A DNA stretch of 64,000 nucleotides from Geobacillus subterraneus. Its GTDB lineage: Bacteria > Bacillota > Bacilli > Bacillales > Anoxybacillaceae. The position numbers were made by a program, and so were the translations under genes. Shown here piece after piece: positions 16,787 through 25,579 of the stretch. The first letter of the stretch is position 1. Every line of letters begins with the position of its first letter. The DNA lies in NCBI RefSeq assembly GCF_001618685.1, contig NZ_CP014342.1:3410001-3474000 (forward strand), given 5' to 3'. Under the pieces are notes generated by a model. It saw only the letters and a list, made by a program, of their open reading frames with translations. It ran no database searches and was not told the origin of the DNA.

Positions 16787-16956
16787 CGTCTTCACTCCAT
16801 TCGCTTTTGACCTAATTATACTACTTGCCCGATCGATTGTCAGCTGCCATCGTGAGCGGAAACACGGTGTTCGTTCGGTGGGAGTGAATGACATCTTCTT
16901 GAAAAATAAAACGGGTTGTGACTCAGAACAGACGGATGAATGACGCTGTTTTGCCC

Positions 16957-17454
16957 TCACGGCCGGATAAACACTTCCGTTCCGTTCGGAACGATGGAGG
17001 CGAGTTCGAGCACGTCTTTATTATGCATGCGGATGCAGCCTTTGGATACGTATTTGCCGATCGAGGACGGGTCGTTCGTGCCGTGGATGCCGTAATGGAG
17101 TTTGGATAAGCTGAGCCACATCGCGCCGAACGGCCCGCCTGGGTTTGGCTGGCGGTTGACGATGACAAAGTCGCCGACGGGGGTGGCGGTGACCATTTTC
17201 CCGACGCCGACGGGATACGTGCGGATCGTCCGCCCTTGGTGTTTTAACGTCAGCTGGCGGCGGCTGATCGAAATGTGGATCGTGTACGGAATCGATCCTT
17301 TCGGCGGAAGGTGGGGGATGACGATCCCTTGGCCAGGGAAGATGACGGACGCGGCGGTCAACCCATTGGCGCGAAGGAGCGCCTCAACAGATGTACGGTA
17401 GTCGCGGGCGATGGAAGCGATCGTTTCCCCACGTTTGACGATATGTGCGTACAT
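16957..17454 (-). CDS. L,D-transpeptidase with N-terminal LysM domain
   Basis: 165 residues from ATG 17454 behind AAAAGGAG. The LysM (residues 1-45, [16 protein letters not shown]...) binds peptidoglycan. The YkuD catalytic domain has [20 protein letters not shown] with the nucleophile Cys. There is no classical signal peptide, as in B. subtilis YkuD. It makes or remodels L,D cross-links in the wall or spore. Confidence 0.92.
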   Translation of the reverse strand: MYAHIVKRGETIASIARDYRTSVEALLRANGLTAASVIFPGQGIVIPHLPPKGSIPYTIHISISRRQLTLKHQGRTIRTYPVGVGKMVTATPVGDFVIVNRQPNPGGPFGAMWLSLSKLHYGIHGTNDPSSIGKYVSKGCIRMHNKDVLELASIVPNGTEVFIRP

Positions 17455-17695
17455 GGCAGTTCGCTCCTTTTTTCGCTGGATGGAGAAACCAGCTCCGATT
17501 GATGATACATTAGTGTATGAGAAGATTCGGATGAGGTTGCTGCAATAGGAAGAGAGTCTCATGTGCATGGCATGGGAATACGGTGCGGCTGCTAGGCGCA
17601 TGAACGTGCTGTGTGTTAGTCTATACTTGACAGGGAGCGCTGCCTAACGGGTGTTTCTTGTCAAAACGTGTAGGTGAAAAAGGAGGATGGCGCGA

Positions 17696-17896
17696 ATGAG
17701 AACGTTTGTCCTAAAACCGGAAGGACAGAAGGTTGATTATGAGCTGTATGCCGAGCTCTCCCCTGTCCCGCTTGAGATCATTGACGGCGATCTCTTTTTT
17801 ACGAAAGAGGAGCGGGAAAACTTGCTTAAGCTGTTGATATACAATGTCGGCATGAATCGGACGCTTGAGATCATCGAGGAATGGAAGGAGCGGTGA
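17696..17896 (+). CDS. Small conserved-looking hypothetical protein
   Basis: 66 residues from ATG 17696, 7 nt after AAAGGAGG. Acidic and helical towards the end (FTKEERENLLKLLIYNVGMNRTLEIIEEW). No family recognised and no membrane segment. It is convergent with the membrane protein gene that ends at 17940. Confidence 0.65.
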   Translation: MRTFVLKPEGQKVDYELYAELSPVPLEIIDGDLFFTKEERENLLKLLIYNVGMNRTLEIIEEWKER

Positions 17897-17939
17897 AAGC
17901 GGCGCCCGGTCGATATCGGGGCCGCATCGATGTTGGGGG

Positions 17940-18413
17940 TTACGGGCGGTAAGGGAACAAAATGTTCTTTTCCCCTTTTTCTTTGGCGACGAAGACGTCT
18001 TGATGGATTTCGAACACGCCAAAAGCGCTATGGAACGTCTGAATGACGCGGACGCGATACACGTCGTGAAGCGGTTTGTTCTCATCAGACATCGACCATG
18101 ACGACAGTTTTTCCACCTCATCGATGCGGTAGTCGAACGTCTCGACGCCGAAGTCTTGCATAAAGACGTGGGCGCGGCGCTGGATGTAGACGTCTTTTGG
18201 GAATTTCTTTTTCATAAGCGGGTGAAACAGCTCCCAAGAGCTGCCAAAATCCCCTGCCTGCTCGTAGCGGTAAAACGTGTCAACGATTTCCTTTGCCTCG
18301 TTCCGTTCGTTCGAAAGAAACAGAGACAAGATCGCCACCAACACGGCGACGGCAGTGAGAACCGCCACCCCAGTCCTGGCTCGGATCGTCTTTTGGCGGT
18401 AGCGTGGGAACAT
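17940..18413 (-). CDS. Membrane-anchored NTF2-like hypothetical protein
   Basis: 157 residues. A basic N-terminus is followed by one helix (about residues 14-34) and an extracytoplasmic domain starting EAKEIVDTFYRYEQAGDFGSSWELFHP, a pattern common in NTF2-like/SnoaL folds. Role unknown. Confidence 0.65.
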   Translation of the reverse strand: MFPRYRQKTIRARTGVAVLTAVAVLVAILSLFLSNERNEAKEIVDTFYRYEQAGDFGSSWELFHPLMKKKFPKDVYIQRRAHVFMQDFGVETFDYRIDEVEKLSSWSMSDENKPLHDVYRVRVIQTFHSAFGVFEIHQDVFVAKEKGEKNILFPYRP

Positions 18414-18608
18414 GGGTCTCCTCTCCTCTCTATTATACCATATGCACGATGGACGGCCGATATGGGCGGAGAAAGGAAGAACATGCCGCGGGCTTGAGAT
18501 GACGGTGCTTTTGAGTCAAAAAATCCGCTGTGGTGTAGTAAAATAGAGGGCAGAAGCCATTGCAGCGGAAGTGAATTCATTCGTTCTATGTGGAAACGGG
18601 TGGGAAAG

Positions 18609-18633
18609 CGGAGCGTCCATCGGCTCCGTTTTT
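18609..18633 (+). terminator. Terminator-like hairpin in the leader of the DMT gene
   Basis: CGGAGC (18609-18614) pairs with GCTCCG (18623-18628), followed by TTTTT. It is only about 50 bp before the ATG, so it may be an attenuator rather than the end of an upstream transcript; no plus-strand gene ends just before it. Confidence 0.45.
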
Positions 18634-18681
18634 CCTTTTCCATGTTGAGAAAAACCGAATGTGCAGGAGAGGGAGAGAGGG

Positions 18682-19617
18682 ATGAAGAGATCATTCATTT
18701 ATGTGTTGCTTGTCGGGATCATGGTCGCCTGGGGGCTGAATGTGACGGCGTTGAAAGTTTTGGTGGAGCATTTTTCGCCCGTCGCGTTGACGGCGCTGCG
18801 CATTCTAACGGCCGGGTTGGTCGTGCTTTTGTTTTTATGGGGGATCGGCAAGCTGGAACGAGTCAGTTGGAATGAGGCGAAACAGATTGGTTTGGCTGCA
18901 TTGTTCAGCGTGGTGGCCCATCACTTCTTTTTAGCGTTGGGAATTGCGAGGACGACAGCGGTGAATGCGGGTCTTGTGCTAGGGCTTGTGCCGCTTGTGA
19001 CGGCGCTGTTGGCGATCGTGTTTTTAGGCCAGCGGCCGACGTTGTTTCGTTTGCTTGGCATCGCGCTTGGGTTTTTTGGCGTCGTGTTTGTTGTGGCGAG
19101 CGGCGACGGGGGCCTTGGCCATTTGTCCATTGGGGATGTGTACGTCTTTTTGGCTGTTTTGGCGCAAGGGATCAGCTTCATTATGATCAAAAAGGCGACG
19201 GTCGAGGCGCGGGTGATGACAGGGTGGATGCTCGTCTTCGGGTCGCTTTGGCTGTTTGTCTTAAGCCTCGTGCTCGAGCCGAGCGGCCTATCGAGTTTGA
19301 AAGAGGGTACGTTGCCGCTTTGGCTCATTTTCCTTGCTTCGGCTGTCGTGGCGACGGCGCTTGGCCATATGTTTTATAACCAGGCTGTTCAACATCTTGG
19401 CCCCGCTGAGTCGGCGGTGTTCATCAACCTCAATCCGTTTTTTTCGCTTCTTGGGGCGCATTGGTTGCTTGGTGAGCCGATTTCATGGATGCAGCTGGCT
19501 GGTTTTCTCTTCATCGTCGCGGGCGTGATGTTCGGCAGCGGGGGGATGGATGACGTCATCGCCCGTTTCCGCCGGGCGAAAGTTGCGGCTGGGGGAAGGA
19601 AGGTGGGGATGTGGTAG
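18682..19617 (+). CDS. DMT-superfamily (EamA) transporter
   Basis: 311 residues from ATG 18682 behind GAGAGAGGG. About ten hydrophobic helices in two EamA halves. The first begins WGLNVTALKVLVEHFSPVALTALRI and the second has YVFLAVLAQGISFIMIKKATV and AESAVFINLNPFFSLLGAHWLLGEP, the characteristic repeat. It exports small metabolites across the membrane; substrate unknown. Confidence 0.92.
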   Translation: MKRSFIYVLLVGIMVAWGLNVTALKVLVEHFSPVALTALRILTAGLVVLLFLWGIGKLERVSWNEAKQIGLAALFSVVAHHFFLALGIARTTAVNAGLVLGLVPLVTALLAIVFLGQRPTLFRLLGIALGFFGVVFVVASGDGGLGHLSIGDVYVFLAVLAQGISFIMIKKATVEARVMTGWMLVFGSLWLFVLSLVLEPSGLSSLKEGTLPLWLIFLASAVVATALGHMFYNQAVQHLGPAESAVFINLNPFFSLLGAHWLLGEPISWMQLAGFLFIVAGVMFGSGGMDDVIARFRRAKVAAGGRKVGMW

Positions 19618-19709
19618 CCTTGGAATCCCCCACTTCTAGGCCTTGCGTGCAAGTGGCGAAACATTCATATCCAGGAATGGAGGGGGCTTCACATTGCGGT
19701 CGGCGTCTT

Positions 19710-19742
19710 GGCTGTCTCTTCTCGAAAAGGGACAGCCATTTT
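19710..19742 (+). terminator. Terminator after the DMT gene
   Basis: GGCTGTC (19710-19716) and GACAGCC (19731-19737) with paired flanks around CTCGA, followed by ATTTTTG. Just before it, a degenerate CCCCCACTT motif (about 19627) may be a relic of an IS605-type end. Confidence 0.7.
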
Positions 19743-19815
19743 TGTGCCATCGGCAGGATTTTGCTTGATGATGTCGAAAAAGAGAATACGAAACGTATTC
19801 GTGTGAGGTGAATGT

Positions 19816-20709
19816 ATGGCGATCGATCACGACCGGTTGTTCAAGGAGTTGTTGCAGACGTTTTTTGAGGAATTTGTGCTTCTCTTCTTTCCGGATATGC
19901 ACGAGCATATTGATTTCAACCATTTGTCGTTTTTGTCCGAAGAGCTGTTTACGGACGTAACGGCTGGGGAGAAGTACCACGTTGACCTGCTCGTCGAGAC
20001 GAAGTTCAAAGGAAAAGACGGATTGATCATTGTTCACGTAGAAAACCAAGCGTACGTTCAATCGTCATTTCCAGAAAGAATGTTTCTTTACTTCAGCCGC
20101 TTGTTTGAAAAATACCGCACTCCGATCATTCCGATTGCCGTCTTCAGCTATGATGCCATCCGAGATGAACCCTCTTCGTTCACGCTCTCCTTTCCGTTTG
20201 GCGATGTGCTTGACTTTCGCTTTTTCCATGTGGAGTTGCGCAAGCAAAACTGGCGCCAATTCATCCGCACCGACAACCCGGTGGCGGCTGCGCTGCTTAG
20301 CAAAATGGGGTATACTGAAAGTGAACGAGTGGAACTGAAAAAGCAATTTTTGCGCATGTTGGTGCGTCTTGAGCTAGACGAGGCAAGACAGCGTTTGTTG
20401 ACGGGCTTTTTTGAAACGTATGTGAAGCTGTCCGATGAAGAAGAACAACAGCTTCGAAGCGAGGTGGAACAAATGGAGACGAAAGAAAAAGAACGCGTGC
20501 TGGAATTGATCATTTCGTACGAGCAAAAGGGAAAAATTCAAGGCCGAAAGGAAGGACGGGAGGAAGGGCGCAAAGAGGGAGCGGAACAAGAAAAACGGCA
20601 CATTGCGAAACGGATGTTGATGAAAGGGTTTGATGCGCAGACGATTCACGAACTGACCGGATTGCCTGTGACGGAGATTGAGGAAATGAAACAAAGCGGC
20701 TTCAAGTGA
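19816..20709 (+). CDS. Rpn-family PD-(D/E)XK protein
   Basis: 297 residues. The N-terminal nuclease-like domain has DHDRLFKELLQTFFEEF, YHVDLLVETKF and IIVHVENQA, the metal-binding core of the Rpn group. A Lys/Glu/Gly repeat (RKEGREEGRKEGAE) and a C-terminal helical motif follow, as in many Rpn proteins. The ribosome site is GTGAGGTGAA. It may act in recombination or defence; not tested in this lineage as far as I know. Confidence 0.85.
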   Translation: MAIDHDRLFKELLQTFFEEFVLLFFPDMHEHIDFNHLSFLSEELFTDVTAGEKYHVDLLVETKFKGKDGLIIVHVENQAYVQSSFPERMFLYFSRLFEKYRTPIIPIAVFSYDAIRDEPSSFTLSFPFGDVLDFRFFHVELRKQNWRQFIRTDNPVAAALLSKMGYTESERVELKKQFLRMLVRLELDEARQRLLTGFFETYVKLSDEEEQQLRSEVEQMETKEKERVLELIISYEQKGKIQGRKEGREEGRKEGAEQEKRHIAKRMLMKGFDAQTIHELTGLPVTEIEEMKQSGFK

Positions 20710-20723
20710 ATGGAAATCAAACA

Positions 20724-20748
20724 GGCGGGGCAAAAGGCCAGCCCCGCC
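20724..20748. terminator. Strong stem between convergent genes
   Basis: GGCGGGGC (20724-20731) pairs with GCCCCGCC (20741-20748). No U-run. Confidence 0.5.
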
Positions 20749-21305
20749 CTAGCGCGTTGGTTTTGCTGCTGTGGATTCCCGTTTGATCAGGTTCGTAGAC
20801 AATAGCACTTCCTGAAAAGGTTCGTTCGGGTTGTCCCACCGCCATCGCAACAATTCCACCGCTCGTTTGCCGTAGCGCTTCAGGTCGATGTCGACGGTCG
20901 TGATTTTCGGCGTCGCGATTTGCGACAGCTGCCCGTTGTCAAAGCTGCAGACGGAAACGTCATCGGGCACTTTTAGCCCGTACTGCTGCAGGCCGGTGCT
21001 GACGAAAAAGCCAAGCCCGTCATTGACGCAAAACCAGGCGGTCGGCTGCCGCTTCAGCTCACGGATGTAGCCTGCGATGACCGTTTCGTCCTCTTGCGCC
21101 TGGCAGAACATCCACTCCTCGTTCGGTTTCACTCCATAGTCTTTCAGCGCCAATAAGTACCCTTCATACCGCTCTTGATAGCTCGGCGAATAGTGGACGT
21201 CGCCGACAAACGCGATGTCAGTATGGTTGAGCTCCAACAAATGCTGGACGGCCACATACGCCCCGAACCGATTGTTTGTCAGCACCGCATCGGTATTGAC
21301 TGGCT
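20749..21305 (-). pseudogene. LacI-family sugar regulator, C-terminal part only
   Basis: About 180 residues of the periplasmic-binding-like domain remain: TNNRFGAYVAVQHLLEL, HTDIAFVGD, WFCVNDGLGFF, VSVCSFDNGQLSQIATPKI. The DNA-binding domain and the first part of the effector domain are missing. At about 21290-21305 the sequence changes to an ABC permease in the opposite direction, so a deletion removed both 5' ends and whatever lay between. Confidence 0.85.
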
Positions 21306-21747
21306 CGGCTCGCCCATCTTAGCCCCGCTCGTCATTGCGCTCATGATGGCGTGGAAGTTTGTCGGTTACTATGCGTTATTGTTTTTGTCTGGCTTAGAAA
21401 GCATTCCGAAAGAAGTGTATGAGGCGGCTGAAATCGACGGCGCGGTCGGCTGGAAGCGGGTTTGGCACGTAACCATTCCGATGCTGTACCCTTCGTTTTA
21501 TACAGTGACGATTTTAGCAGTCGGCCTGATGTTTGGCATTTTCACCGAGCCGTATGTGTTGACGGGCGGCGGGCCGGAGTATGCGACCCATACGTGGCAG
21601 CTGGAGATTTACAACCAGGCCTTTGAAAAATTAAACGCAGGTTATGGTACGGCGGTCGCGATCATCAATTCGATCGTCACCTTTGCGTCGATTTTTGTCT
21701 TTCGCAAGCTGTTGGAAAAATGGGGGGGCAAACATGGTTGGGAGTAA
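21300..21747 (+). pseudogene. Sugar ABC permease (MalF/UgpA type), N-terminus deleted
   Basis: The frame starts inside the lacI junction (DWLGSPILAPLVIALMMAWKF) and holds the signature EAAEIDGAVGWKRVWHVTIPMLYP (EAA loop) plus the last helices. The first helices are lost. It overlaps the next permease by 14 bp, as in intact binding-protein-dependent sugar importers. Confidence 0.85.
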
Positions 21748-22057
21748 AACGTGGAAGGTTGGGTTGCTTTATGTAGTGGCGGTTGCCGTTTTGCTCGTCA
21801 TGGTGTTTCCGTATTTGTATATGGTGTTAGGCTCTCTTGCCCCATGGAATGAGGTCGACCGAAAGCTGATCCCGTCGTCATTGACGCTCCGCTCGTATGA
21901 ATGGCTGTTTCAAGGCGGTGAAGATGTCGTACCGCGACCGTGGCTTCGCGCGTTTTTCAACAGTGTGCTCGTCACATCGGCATCAACGCTGCTCATGCTT
22001 GTGACGGCCGTGATGGTTGGATATGCGTTGTCGAAAGTGAAATTTAATTCTTTACTT
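21734..22057 (+). pseudogene. Second sugar ABC permease (MalG/UgpE type), 3' end lost
   Basis: From ATG 21734 the N-terminal helix, periplasmic loop and 'RAFFNSVLVTSASTLLMLVTAVMVGYALSK' are present. At about 22038 the sequence passes into AT-rich foreign DNA before the EAA loop. The importer is therefore not functional. Confidence 0.8.
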
Positions 22058-22156
22058 TCTGGAAGTCTTGAATAAATTTCATATAAGTCTTTTACAGTTT
22101 GTTTTATGTCTTCTTCTCCGCCAGTGCCATTTATTAGCTTAATGGGCTTCTCATTC
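22041..22156 (-). pseudogene. Fragment of an unknown AT-rich gene
   Basis: An open minus frame of about 38 codons (NEKPIKLINGTGGEEDIKQT...YEIYSRLPESKEL) is bounded by a stop at 22157-22159 and by the junction with the permease gene. It has good amino acid composition but no recognised family. It belongs to the AT-rich insert 22041-23339. Confidence 0.4.
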
Positions 22157-22176
22157 TATTAAACTTAAGCCACCCG

Positions 22177-22974
22177 TTAGCTTAATAACTCTTGGACATT
22201 ACTCGAAATATAATTTTTTAATATCAAAAGTTCATCTCTCTCAAAATCATAAGTATCATGTTCATTCGCATAACTATTAACCACTTTTTTTATGGTATTT
22301 TTTATTTCTCTTGGAAATGTTAATAGTGCCCAGTTACCTGCTTCTAGCTTTGAAGAAATAATTCCTTCTTTTAGATACCAAAAAACTCTAATTAAATTTA
22401 ACGTACAATAAATAGGGTCCTCTTCGATATTTTCCAAACAATCTTGGAAATCCCCCATAATTGAAGATATATAATGCGAACGTGGAATCGAAGGGAAAAC
22501 CTCCTCTATAGGTTTTCCTTCTACACAAACTCCTCGATTAGTTGTTATGGTCAAATGTGCAGCTAAGTCAGCATCAGTCTTAATATCTCCGTTTAAATAT
22601 TGATATGACCCTGTTACCAAATCATCCTCATAACGTTCCCTCCAAAATTCACTGTAATGAAAATCAAACGGGCAAGGATGTCTCCAATTCTTTAATTGTT
22701 CTTCGTTCAGAAAACTTATTTCAACTGGAAATGGATTATTTGAACAAGATAGAAATAATTTTGCTAATTTCCTTTTGTTTTCTATTGTCATTGATTTACT
22801 CGTAATAACCAAAATATCAATATCACTACTATTCGGATTAAAGCCTCCCATTGCTAAAGAACCGTGAATGTAAAAACCAATAAAATCTTGCTTTACTATT
22901 TCTTTAGTCTCACTTAAAATACGAAAAACAAAATTTCTTATATCAGATGGGCACGTTACCCAATTATAAGCCAT
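22177..22974 (-). CDS. Aminoglycoside nucleotidyltransferase-like protein (ANT/AadA type, DUF4111)
   Basis: 265 residues. The nucleotidyltransferase motif is FIGFYIHGSLAMGGFNPNSSDIDILV (G-S plus D-x-D), and the C-terminal half has the helical domain with CTLNLIRVFWYLKEGIISSK seen in ANT(9)/ANT(3'') enzymes. Such enzymes adenylylate spectinomycin or streptomycin; the substrate here is not established. Codon use is AT-rich and unlike the flanks, which indicates horizontal transfer. Confidence 0.82.
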   Translation of the reverse strand: MAYNWVTCPSDIRNFVFRILSETKEIVKQDFIGFYIHGSLAMGGFNPNSSDIDILVITSKSMTIENKRKLAKLFLSCSNNPFPVEISFLNEEQLKNWRHPCPFDFHYSEFWRERYEDDLVTGSYQYLNGDIKTDADLAAHLTITTNRGVCVEGKPIEEVFPSIPRSHYISSIMGDFQDCLENIEEDPIYCTLNLIRVFWYLKEGIISSKLEAGNWALLTFPREIKNTIKKVVNSYANEHDTYDFERDELLILKNYISSNVQELLS

Positions 22975-23049
22975 TATTGAATACCTCCATACCTGCTTTA
23001 ATTAACCGCACCCGATAGTTTAATATTTTTATTTTACTTTGTTTTCCAC

Positions 23050-23339
23050 TTATTCTATTAGTTGGCTAATGTAATTTGATGGATAATTCAAAATTTTATC
23101 CTGTATGTTAGTAGGAAACAATTCTTTAATATCTTTGAGGTAATAACTACCATCACGAAGTAACGTATGACCTAAAACTTTCAATGAACCTTTATTTTTT
23201 TCTACATGTAATACGATTGGATCGGACATCCCACTTCCTTTTTCTATTACTTCTCCTTTATTATAATATTCTTGAATTAACGCCCAAAGATATACTTCAC
23301 TGACAATTTCATCAGTCCCCAATATTTCATATGCAGCAA
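23050..23339 (-). pseudogene. Hypothetical protein truncated by the IS4-type element
   Basis: About 95 C-terminal residues (FAAYEILGTDEIVSEVYLWAL...SYYLKDIKELFP) run out of the element's end. The 5' part is missing. AT-rich, same island as the nucleotidyltransferase. No family recognised. Confidence 0.6.
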
Positions 23340-24592
23340 ATCACGAGTGTTGATTATCCAAAATTATACATACGCCTTCCATAAATTTGGGCATACTCAA
23401 ACAAAGCAGCGGCCATCCCGGATTTCCAATCGAGAGGAAGCTGCCCAGAGAAAAAACGGCGAACGAACGAAATGAAGGAAAGAGAGACATTCGTCTGTTT
23501 TTTGGTTTGATCATACAGCCATCGCAGCAACACATACGCGATGAACGCCGCAAACAGTTGGTTGTATACCGCATTTTCCGTCGTGCCAAACAAGGTCGGG
23601 ACATTCAGATATTGCTTCACCCAACGGAAAAAGACCTCAACAGTCCAACGTTGTTGGTACATGTCGGCAATGGTTTCCGCAGACGCATGGAAGAGATTCG
23701 TCACGACCCGAATGTCGCGGCCATTCGCATCTCGAAAGATCACCACCCGGTGACGCTTGGTGGAGCGGCATTGTTTCGTCCCCAACTGGCACGTGAGGTC
23801 GGCTTGAACCGATGAGGATGTGCTGGAAAGGCGTTTCAAGCTTTTTTTCTGATGAAGTTCGATGTTGTCCTTCATCCGAATGACAAAGAGCTGATGCTGC
23901 TCCACAAATCGATCGAGGCGTTCGATTTTGAAATACGCCCGGTCTTCCACCAGCACTTGTTGAGCGTTCGTCAACTGTTCTCCCACCGGGCCATCATGAC
24001 GCAGTCCGATGGTTTCCACCACGTCTGCCGGCAGCGAGGATTCCGGCGAATACGCGACGTGCAGCTTCACTCCGGCGCGTTCGCCGTGATACGGCGCCCA
24101 TGGCAGGCGGTTTTTCCCGACCGTGACGGTCGTCGAATCCACCACCCGAAGCGGTTTGGGAAACCGAAGCGAACGGCGGGTTTGGCGGTTGCACTTGGAA
24201 ATGATCAACGCCAACAAGCGTTTCATGATGTCATAGGGAACGTCTTTCGCTTTCTTGGATACTGTGGAATAATGGAATCGCGGCAATCCATACAGAGGCC
24301 CCACATCGGCTCCGTGGCGAAAGCTTTTCCATTGATGCATGGCGGCCAGCAGGAAGAAGTGAATCAACTCGCGCAACGTAAAGGTTCGAGACGAATCACG
24401 ATCCCCAACCGCTTCGGCAATCCGTTGAATCTCTTCATCCGAAACAAGTTTTTGCATCAAATTCGGGAGTGTGGTATGCTTGTTCATAGAGAGCACCTCC
24501 TGGGTTTGTTTGTGTCGTTACTCACATTCTACAGGAAAGGTGCTCTTTTTTCTATACCCTTTGGATTTTATTGGATAATCAACACGCCTGTA
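23340..24592 (-). mobile_element. IS4-family (IS231-like) insertion sequence, copy 1
   Basis: Ends share GTGTTGATTATCCAA in inverted orientation. Comparison with the copy at 59811-61083 places the outer limits at TACAGGC and TCGTGAT. One intact transposase gene. No target duplication is visible. Confidence 0.85.
23354..24487 (-). CDS. IS4-family transposase, intact
   Basis: 377 residues from ATG 24487 behind AGGAGGTG. The DDE motifs are VDSTTVTV, EDRAYFKIE and the YxxRWxVE signature YQQRWTVEVFFRWVKQ. The frame is open throughout, whereas the copy at 59916 is broken by several frameshifts, so this copy could mobilise both. Confidence 0.92.
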   Translation of the reverse strand: MNKHTTLPNLMQKLVSDEEIQRIAEAVGDRDSSRTFTLRELIHFFLLAAMHQWKSFRHGADVGPLYGLPRFHYSTVSKKAKDVPYDIMKRLLALIISKCNRQTRRSLRFPKPLRVVDSTTVTVGKNRLPWAPYHGERAGVKLHVAYSPESSLPADVVETIGLRHDGPVGEQLTNAQQVLVEDRAYFKIERLDRFVEQHQLFVIRMKDNIELHQKKSLKRLSSTSSSVQADLTCQLGTKQCRSTKRHRVVIFRDANGRDIRVVTNLFHASAETIADMYQQRWTVEVFFRWVKQYLNVPTLFGTTENAVYNQLFAAFIAYVLLRWLYDQTKKQTNVSLSFISFVRRFFSGQLPLDWKSGMAAALFEYAQIYGRRMYNFG

Positions 24593-24631
24593 AAAACATC
24601 ATAATCGGAAGAGGGAGCAGGGAGAGACGTG

Positions 24632-25579
24632 ATGCAGACAAGGACGCCGACGATGAAAACATGCCAGACACTGCTTGAGGAATTTCAGCGTGCACCGCAG
24701 CCGCTCAAGGCTGAGAAGCTCGTGTTTGCCGGTGTCGGTGAGCGGGATGTGTACAACATTTCCGCGCCGTTTGAAGACGATGGCGAGTGGGTGATCGCCG
24801 GACGGGTGGAAGAGAGGGACAGCGAGCAATCGGAAGTCTACTTTTTTGTCGAACGAGAGGGAACATGGGTGCCGCGGGAAGGAGCGCCGGTGTTTGCGCT
24901 GCAAGATCCGTTTATTTCGCGTGTGCACGGGCATCTCGTGTTTGGCGGCGTGGAGACGTTTCCTCATCCTGTGCTTCACGGGAAGTTATATTGGCGGACC
25001 GTGTTTTACCGCGGGGAAACGATTAATCAATTGATGCATTTTCTTACTGGGCCTGATGGAATGAAGGATATTCGGCTTGTTGAATTGCGGGATGGATCGG
25101 TCGGGGTTTTCACCCGTCCGCAAGGGAAAAAAGGCGGTCGCGGAAAAATTGGGTTCACCCGCGTCGGCTCGCTCGATGAGTTGACGGTGGAGGCGATTGA
25201 GAATGCCCCATTGATTGACGGCCAATTTGCCGATGAAGAATGGGGAGGCGCCAACGAAGTGCATTTGCTTGGCAATGGGTTCGTCGGCGTCTTGGGCCAT
25301 ATCGCTTGTTTCGATCAGGAACGGAACCGCCATTATTACCCGATGGTGTTTTCGTTCAATCCAGATACTGGGGAAGCGTCGGAAATGGAGTTGATCGCCG
25401 CAAGGTCGCATTTCCTTGATGGGCCGGCGAAACGCCCTGATTTGGCGGATGTGGTGTTTAGCGGTGGACTGATTCGCAAAGAGGATGGCACGGCCGATTT
25501 TTATGCTGGAACCAGTGATGCGGAAGCGCAAAAACTAACGATTGTTGATCCATTTTCGAAATACGAAAGGCAGGGATGA
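24632..25579 (+). CDS. DUF1861 (MTP-1-like) β-propeller family protein, copy 1
   Basis: 315 residues from ATG 24632 behind GGAGAGAC. It has repeated strand motifs typical of five-bladed propellers: VGERDVYNISAPF, WVIAGRVEERDSEQSEVYFF, VFALQDPFISRVHGHLVFGGVE, DGMKDIRLVEL and AARSHFLDGPAKRPDLADVVFSGG. The family is often encoded beside GH130 phosphorylases and is probably a carbohydrate-active protein. It overlaps the GH130 gene by ATGA, so the two are coupled. A close paralogue is at 31773. Confidence 0.85.
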   Translation: MQTRTPTMKTCQTLLEEFQRAPQPLKAEKLVFAGVGERDVYNISAPFEDDGEWVIAGRVEERDSEQSEVYFFVEREGTWVPREGAPVFALQDPFISRVHGHLVFGGVETFPHPVLHGKLYWRTVFYRGETINQLMHFLTGPDGMKDIRLVELRDGSVGVFTRPQGKKGGRGKIGFTRVGSLDELTVEAIENAPLIDGQFADEEWGGANEVHLLGNGFVGVLGHIACFDQERNRHYYPMVFSFNPDTGEASEMELIAARSHFLDGPAKRPDLADVVFSGGLIRKEDGTADFYAGTSDAEAQKLTIVDPFSKYERQG

